Assembly (NCBI RefSeq): GCF_029227915.1
Contig: NC_079889.1
Span: 7,876,001-7,936,000 of the forward strand
Reading direction: 5' to 3'
DNA: 60,000 bases
Origin: Hydractinia symbiolongicarpus
Lineage: Eukaryota; Cnidaria; Hydrozoa; Anthoathecata; Hydractiniidae
The position numbers and the translations under genes were made by a program. The notes beneath the pieces were generated by a model. That model had not been told where the DNA came from. It saw only the letters and a program-made list of their open reading frames with translations, and searched no databases. Below, in pieces: positions 59,601 through 60,000 of the stretch (positions are counted from its first letter, which is position 1; each line of letters starts with the position of its first letter).

Positions 59601-60000
59601 AGTATAAATATTATTGCAAATTTTTGCAAAAGACTGGTATCAAAAAACATTTTGGCAAAAATTAAGCTGGACAAAGTGAGGCAAACATAGGCAGTCTGTT
59701 TGCTCAGAACTGAAATGTCTTCTTTCCTTTGCTTCATAGAATGAAAAAAAATCATTTATATCTCTCAATGCTGATCTTTGTGACTATGCCCATATTTATG
59801 TTGCCCCATCTCAACATACATACCAAGAGAGATTATAACATAATAGAGAGCCAAACTACCAATATCCTTGTCTATTTTGTAATCCTGGAACAACGCAACA
59901 AGAATTCACAAACAAATTTAAACTTTAATAAATGCTTATTTAGCCATCCTTATTTTTCTAGTCTTCTTTCCTAAATAAGTCTTGCCTTCCTTTTTTTATT
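35426..60000 (+). CDS. NUP160: NUP160 gene (nucleoporin of the Y complex), 16 exons in window, 3' part off the right edge
   Basis: NUP160 is a scaffold subunit of the Nup107-160 (Y) complex of the nuclear pore. The exons listed separately give about 578 residues of the N-terminal propeller and the start of the helical region; vertebrate proteins are near 1,400 residues, so more than half lies outside. Matching blocks are VMQRLWTGLVPSFVRGD (human VMQRLLTGWMPTAIRGD), ICKDLKIRVWD, a WALW core in exon 9, YLENLFTPGMYNKQSIMKAL (human YLQSLFTPGQFTNEALCKAL) and EYQELQHQCWSRFYSF. All phases are consistent and all splice sites GT-AG. Intron 1 (10.4 kb) hosts a hAT element and satellite arrays; later introns hold three fragments of the LINE family. 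Divergent from PDZ-GEF. Confidence 0.95.
35785..36123. repeat. Cluster of GGTTTCCC/GGGAAACC hairpins
   Basis: Perfect small inverted repeats GGTTTCCCTTTTGGGAAACC (about 35,888-35,907) and GGTTTCCCTAATGGGAAACC (about 36,068-36,087), with further partial copies (ACGGTTTCCC, GGTTTTCC). The cluster directly abuts the left end of the hAT element. Confidence 0.7.
36124..36320 (+). repeat. hAT left terminal inverted repeat
   Basis: It starts CAGGCCTCGTCAGGAAG and ends near TTTTGCCATGTTTTAAA. It pairs with 40,769-40,956 over its length with scattered mismatches. Confidence 0.93.
36660..36725. repeat. 66-bp perfect palindrome
   Basis: Positions 36,660-36,692 are the exact reverse complement of 36,693-36,725 with no spacer (arm contains AAGAACTAGTGATATAAATG; centre AGAACATATATGTTCT). 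It sits inside the hAT element upstream of its transposase. Confidence 0.98.
37358..37588 (+). pseudogene. hAT transposase exon 1 (zinc-finger N-terminus)
   Basis: ATG at 37,358, MEGNEGVTKDLSTFLRW, then WCKLCAKHKEKISKRLKGA and VTKHN before gtaag. With exon 2 (VDRHLAGELHK) it forms a C-x2-C...H-x(n)-H TTF/BED-like DNA-binding finger. This exon is intact, but the gene is broken downstream. Confidence 0.85.
37687..37972 (+). pseudogene. hAT transposase exon 2
   Basis: It encodes VDRHLAGELHKLAMDLEKEE, a glycine/threonine/lysine-rich linker, then RDCCKKLIRTAWNLASTPSM and KHVSVLVKCQRENG. It ends one base into a codon before gttag. Intact as a segment of a decayed gene. Confidence 0.8.
38396..40109 (+). 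pseudogene. hAT transposase exon 3 (catalytic core and dimerisation domain), broken
   Basis: It opens ARKFIHTIADVIREKV and hits TGA at 38,455-38,457. Coding similarity resumes in another frame, shifts again near 38,515-38,530, and once more at about 39,085-39,098 (near RGFYES). Recognisable parts are the catalytic-region motifs TADGANVNMG and IHCVNHRLELA, and the hAT dimerisation block SSSNSAVERVFSTLTTLLSD followed by RRLSMKHATMEDAMII. The C-terminus is acidic (DESDESETEDDSSD). Non-functional as read. Confidence 0.9.
40769..40956 (-). repeat. hAT right terminal inverted repeat
   Basis: Reverse complement of the left repeat. It contains a perfect hairpin with 9-bp arms GGCGTGCGA / TCGCACGCC at 40,910-40,930, of the kind hAT transposases recognise as subterminal sites. 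Confidence 0.93.
41211..41601 (+). repeat. About 52-bp tandem array, orientation 1
   Basis: About eight units, each with GCGATCTAAAAAACATTTC, CTATCGCCG and CTTTTAAAATG. Unit spacing is mostly 52 bp (45 to 53), with one degenerate unit near 41,530. NUP160 intron 1, just right of the hAT element. Confidence 0.93.
41602..43648. other. NUP160 intron 1, between arrays
   Basis: AT-rich. Around 41,780-41,940 several ATCGTGG / CCACGAT motifs occur in both orientations, suggesting another small palindromic repeat. GATCTGATCAGATCAG at about 42,541-42,556 is a short self-complementary stretch. No gene seen. Confidence 0.4.
43649..44630. mobile_element. Possible foldback element carrying the 52-bp array
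   Basis: TGTAACTTTACATGTAC (to 43,683) has an inverted counterpart GTACATGTAAAGTTATATTC from 44,597; with mismatches the pairing extends to about 34 bp. The 52-bp array lies between. No coding capacity and no clear target duplication. Confidence 0.5.
43940..44395 (-). repeat. About 52-bp tandem array, orientation 2
   Basis: About nine units of the reverse complement of the 41.2-kb unit (CGGCGATAGAAATGC, TTTTAGATCG, AAAAGTTTAAGAACG), spacing about 52 bp. Confidence 0.93.
44631..45968. other. NUP160 intron 1, 3' end
   Basis: AT-rich intron. Short open frames have no recognisable product. It ends at the acceptor of exon 2. Confidence 0.45.
45969..46173 (+). CDS. NUP160: NUP160 exon 2
   Basis: It encodes KVAENVVELYESSLDFNLFG, ISIPGEIILPNVVFNES, and ends LVHPNHGKY. 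It matches LELVEISLDVNLLNN...VLPGGVYVSET...HRLLLPHPS in NUP160. Canonical splice sites. Confidence 0.93.
46343..46550 (+). CDS. NUP160: NUP160 exon 3
   Basis: It encodes GFILPNGMNVSLPSVFNDAE, then HQFDAAVTHTGDVYFGL and LLVVKLEDSP. Propeller repeats; the tGDvyFglvtdsksLlVVKL strand corresponds to SDGEALFALPCASGGIFVLKL. Confidence 0.9.
46849..47172 (+). mobile_element. LINE 3' fragment, copy 4
   Basis: The last ~320 bp of the LINE family ([36 protein letters not shown]) with a small frame-breaking deletion near 46,901 and 3' end GTTAAGCCAAGAATGATGAG. Sense orientation in NUP160 intron 3. Confidence 0.9.
47594..47672 (+). CDS. NUP160: NUP160 exon 4
   Basis: It encodes DFSSCIELKETGVMQRLWTG then LVPSFV, the most diagnostic NUP160 block (VELKQSSVMQRLLTGWMPTAIRG). 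It splits the Arg codon with exon 5. Confidence 0.97.
48387..48501 (+). CDS. NUP160: NUP160 exon 5
   Basis: It encodes GDDSWMGVESLVIHSFNEDD then VYAITICKDLKIRVWDIK, matching SLAVHCVEHDAFIFALCQDHKLRMWSYK. Confidence 0.96.
48688..48985 (+). repeat. Probable tRNA-derived SINE
   Basis: TAACTGAGTTGGTAGAGTGC resembles a pol III box A, and GTGGGTTTGATTCTTAC at about 48,739 resembles a box B, about 40 bp apart as in a tRNA. Some 240 bp of unrelated body follows. Both boxes deviate from consensus (A for G in box A; T for C in box B), so it is probably an old copy. NUP160 intron 5. Confidence 0.6.
49011..49083 (+). CDS. NUP160: NUP160 exon 6
   Basis: It encodes GQNCVATKDLIPLIPDKPDL then QTDS. It corresponds to EQMCLMVADMLEYVPVKKDL. 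It ends one base into a codon. Confidence 0.88.
49301..49389 (+). CDS. NUP160: NUP160 exon 7
   Basis: It encodes GSLMLKKARNQTTRQLVLAA then HCCLAYNSQ (propeller strands, vertebrate AGTGHKLRLAYSPTMGLYLGIY region). Phase fits both neighbours. Confidence 0.85.
49490..49684. repeat. 89-bp tandem repeat, about two copies
   Basis: TTTGTCTGGCTGAGCAATAT occurs at 49,571 and again 89 bp later; AGCTGAGCCAT, AATTGC and CCCCAATTC repeat with the same period. NUP160 intron 7. Confidence 0.85.
50305..50379 (+). CDS. NUP160: NUP160 exon 8
   Basis: Twenty-five codons, FIILEVFKEQKDVVLMHVSN then FFSEF, matching FCIFQLVSTES.....HISSLFTSQ. Acceptor atag, donor gtaag. Confidence 0.85.
50930..51135. repeat. GATACGAACTT / AACGAAGTT-rich repeat, left part
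   Basis: Repeated short units (AACGAAGTT, TGATACAAACTTT, ATGATACGAACTT) in NUP160 intron 8. Similar units continue at 51,940-52,115 on the far side of LINE copy 5. Confidence 0.6.
51195..51335. repeat. About 53-bp tandem repeat, two to three copies
   Basis: CTATGGCGATCTCTTAG and CTATGGCGATCATTTGG, each followed by TTCTATGAT, CCGTTTT and TTTTAAACG, at about 57-bp spacing or less. Similar in length to the 41.2/43.9-kb satellite but not clearly the same unit. Confidence 0.65.
51342..51910 (-). mobile_element. LINE 3' fragment, copy 5
   Basis: Antisense to NUP160, intron 8. It encodes most of the C-terminal domain on the minus strand ([33 protein letters not shown]) with a frameshift near 51,467. 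The 3' end (left) is the complement of CGTTAAGCCGA, with no ATG tail left. Confidence 0.92.
51936..52118. repeat. GATACGAACTT-rich repeat, right part
   Basis: Continuation of the 50.93-kb repeat (ATGATACGAACTAC, TTTATACGAACTTTT, its complement AAAGTTCGTATT, and ATCGATACGAATTTT). It suggests LINE copy 5 landed inside an older palindromic repeat. Confidence 0.6.
52272..52369 (+). CDS. NUP160: NUP160 exon 9
   Basis: It encodes NNIQDLYLTYQYIWALWSTS then DGEHSVSYAPVE, matching ETLIDFALTSTDIWALWHDAENQTVVKYI. The WALW core is unmistakable. Confidence 0.93.
52500..52590 (+). CDS. NUP160: NUP160 exon 10
   Basis: It encodes GKNFERGWHVVHVKRPEKNE then VFIPMFQDAK (vertebrate NFEHNVAGQWNPVFMQPL region). 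Phase consistent. Confidence 0.87.
53266..53334 (+). CDS. NUP160: NUP160 exon 11
   Basis: It encodes EVYLENLFTPGMYNKQSIMK then ALQ, matching EMYLQSLFTPGQFTNEALCKALQ. Confidence 0.96.
53962..54063 (+). CDS. NUP160: NUP160 exon 12
   Basis: It encodes VFTKTIDIGEDFLPDETCDL then SAIKESVLQILDLE. It lies between the FTPG and YQELQ blocks, where vertebrates have FCRGTERNLDLSWSELKKEVTLAVE. Confidence 0.9.
54237..54341 (+). CDS. NUP160: NUP160 exon 13
   Basis: It encodes IEKNMIDRELLPAEYQELQH then QCWSRFYSFVQQCRQ, matching EYEFSQEEFRNLQQEFWCKFYACCLQYQE. Confidence 0.95.
55333..55398 (+). CDS. NUP160: NUP160 exon 14
   Basis: Twenty-two codons, ARETPLGLHVDEGCTSPIII then RQ, matching EALSHPLALHLNPHTNMVCLLKKG. 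Confidence 0.92.
56075..57357 (-). mobile_element. LINE copy 6 (reverse transcriptase, zinc finger, C-terminal domain; decayed)
   Basis: Antisense in NUP160 intron 14. On the minus strand it begins in the RT (AGAGAAAGAATTGATATA), then jumps from the DAIF..RQLQ region to [15 protein letters not shown], a deletion of about 110 bp that removes motif A. It keeps [12 protein letters not shown], an intact YADDLVLIAE, and the PHD-like finger ([16 protein letters not shown]). Frame is lost near 57,000 and 56,590. The 3' tail at the left is (ATG)n-like. Confidence 0.93.
57443..57554 (+). CDS. NUP160: NUP160 exon 15
   Basis: It encodes EMFGYLHCLDWVDHLYLTNL then DTCEGVTSYIENELDLD, matching FLIPSSLVDHLYLLPYENL. 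LINE copy 6 ends only about 85 bp upstream of its acceptor. Confidence 0.93.
57660..57860. repeat. Self-complementary AATACG repeat region
   Basis: It contains a hairpin TCAGAGTGA / TCACTCTGA (about 57,679-57,711) and a 16-bp palindrome AAAATACGCGTATTTT at 57,774-57,789, with several more AAAATACG/CGTATTTT copies on either side. NUP160 intron 15. Confidence 0.6.
57861..58095. other. NUP160 intron 15, left of the MITE
   Basis: No gene. TTTTGCTGAC(A/G)TCAG occurs at about 57,930 and 58,079, hinting at a short direct duplication. Confidence 0.4.
58096..58736. mobile_element. Harbinger-like MITE
   Basis: The left end AGCTTGGTTCTTACTATGGG and right end (reversed) AGCTTCGTTTTCACAATGGG begin inverted repeats of about 47 bp with a shared GAGCTAACC core. 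Flush TAA on both sides (58,093-58,095 and 58,737-58,739) fits the 3-bp TWA target preference of PIF/Harbinger elements. Internal copies of GGGCTAA/TTAGCTC occur. No coding capacity. NUP160 intron 15. Confidence 0.8.
58740..59387. other. NUP160 intron 15, right of the MITE
   Basis: No gene. CAGACAGACAGACACAC at about 59,090 resembles the tail of the dispersed repeat at 6,628-6,732. Confidence 0.4.
59388..59449 (+). CDS. NUP160: NUP160 exon 16
   Basis: It encodes GALSRDILYVVECLKTIPEQ (after a split Asp codon), matching DDVDIARDVICLIKCLRLIEE. Donor gtagc. Confidence 0.92.
59740..59838 (+). CDS. NUP160: Possible NUP160 exon 17 (doubtful)
   Basis: After an acceptor (cttcatag) in the right phase, the frame reads NEKKSFISLNADLCDYAHIY then VAPSQHTYQERL and stops at TAA 59,836-59,838. 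No good donor precedes the stop. It could be a real exon with an unusual donor, a terminal exon of a truncated form, or chance. Confidence 0.35.
   Translation, partial: NEKKSFISLNADLCDYAHIYVAPSQHTYQERL

Noticed and set aside
1-60000. A new multi-gene defence, biosynthetic or mobile cassette
   Set aside because: Only two ordinary animal genes and common transposon classes are supported; no cluster of unexplained open frames is present.

Overview
This window is nuclear DNA from an invertebrate animal. The evidence is AT-rich sequence, two conserved animal genes split into many short exons with GT-AG splice sites, and introns full of LINE and DNA-transposon debris. A cnidarian would fit the compact exons, AT-rich introns, hAT elements and LINEs carrying a PHD-like finger, but that placement is inference. 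I see no bacterial gene, rRNA, CRISPR array or viral gene.

Left half, minus strand (about 27-28,139): a PDZ-GEF gene (RAPGEF2/RAPGEF6 family, Rap guanine nucleotide exchange factor). I traced 28 exons whose reading phases join, apart from one coding gap, plus one alternative first exon. In protein order they encode a first cyclic-nucleotide-binding-like domain, an acidic linker, a second such domain, the Ras exchanger motif (REM), a PDZ domain, a Ras-association domain, the CDC25-type RasGEF catalytic domain and the start of the C-terminal tail. The 3' end lies beyond the left edge. One stretch of the catalytic domain (about 38 codons in relatives) was not found where it should be, near 3.2-4.2 kb. 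The alternative first exon at 11.4-11.7 kb would give a short form lacking the first cyclic-nucleotide-like domain.

Right half, plus strand (35,426 to past the right edge): the NUP160 gene (nucleoporin of the Y/Nup107-160 complex). Sixteen phase-consistent exons cover the N-terminal propeller half, and one more exon is doubtful. The two genes are divergent, with about 7.3 kb between their start codons.

Mobile DNA: (i) six fragments of one LINE family, all truncated or damaged, with a PHD-like zinc finger between the reverse transcriptase and the C-terminal domain and a 3' end in ATG/GAT triplets; (ii) a 4.8-kb hAT element in NUP160 intron 1 with about 190-bp terminal inverted repeats, a decayed intron-containing transposase and a perfect 66-bp palindrome; (iii) a second, older hAT-like relic at 30.35-32.0 kb; (iv) non-autonomous inverted-repeat elements at 34.15-34.62 kb and 58.10-58.74 kb, the latter Harbinger-like; (v) two tandem arrays with about 52-bp units in opposite orientations (41.2 and 43.9 kb), one inside a possible foldback element; (vi) a probable tRNA-derived SINE at 48.69 kb; and several smaller repeats.

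The two host genes act in unrelated processes (Rap GTPase signalling at membranes and junctions; nuclear pore scaffold), and nothing here links them functionally. I found no clearly new multi-gene system. The best second-look items are the alternative PDZ-GEF start, the missing catalytic segment, the perfect palindrome, the two related hAT elements and the opposed satellite arrays.
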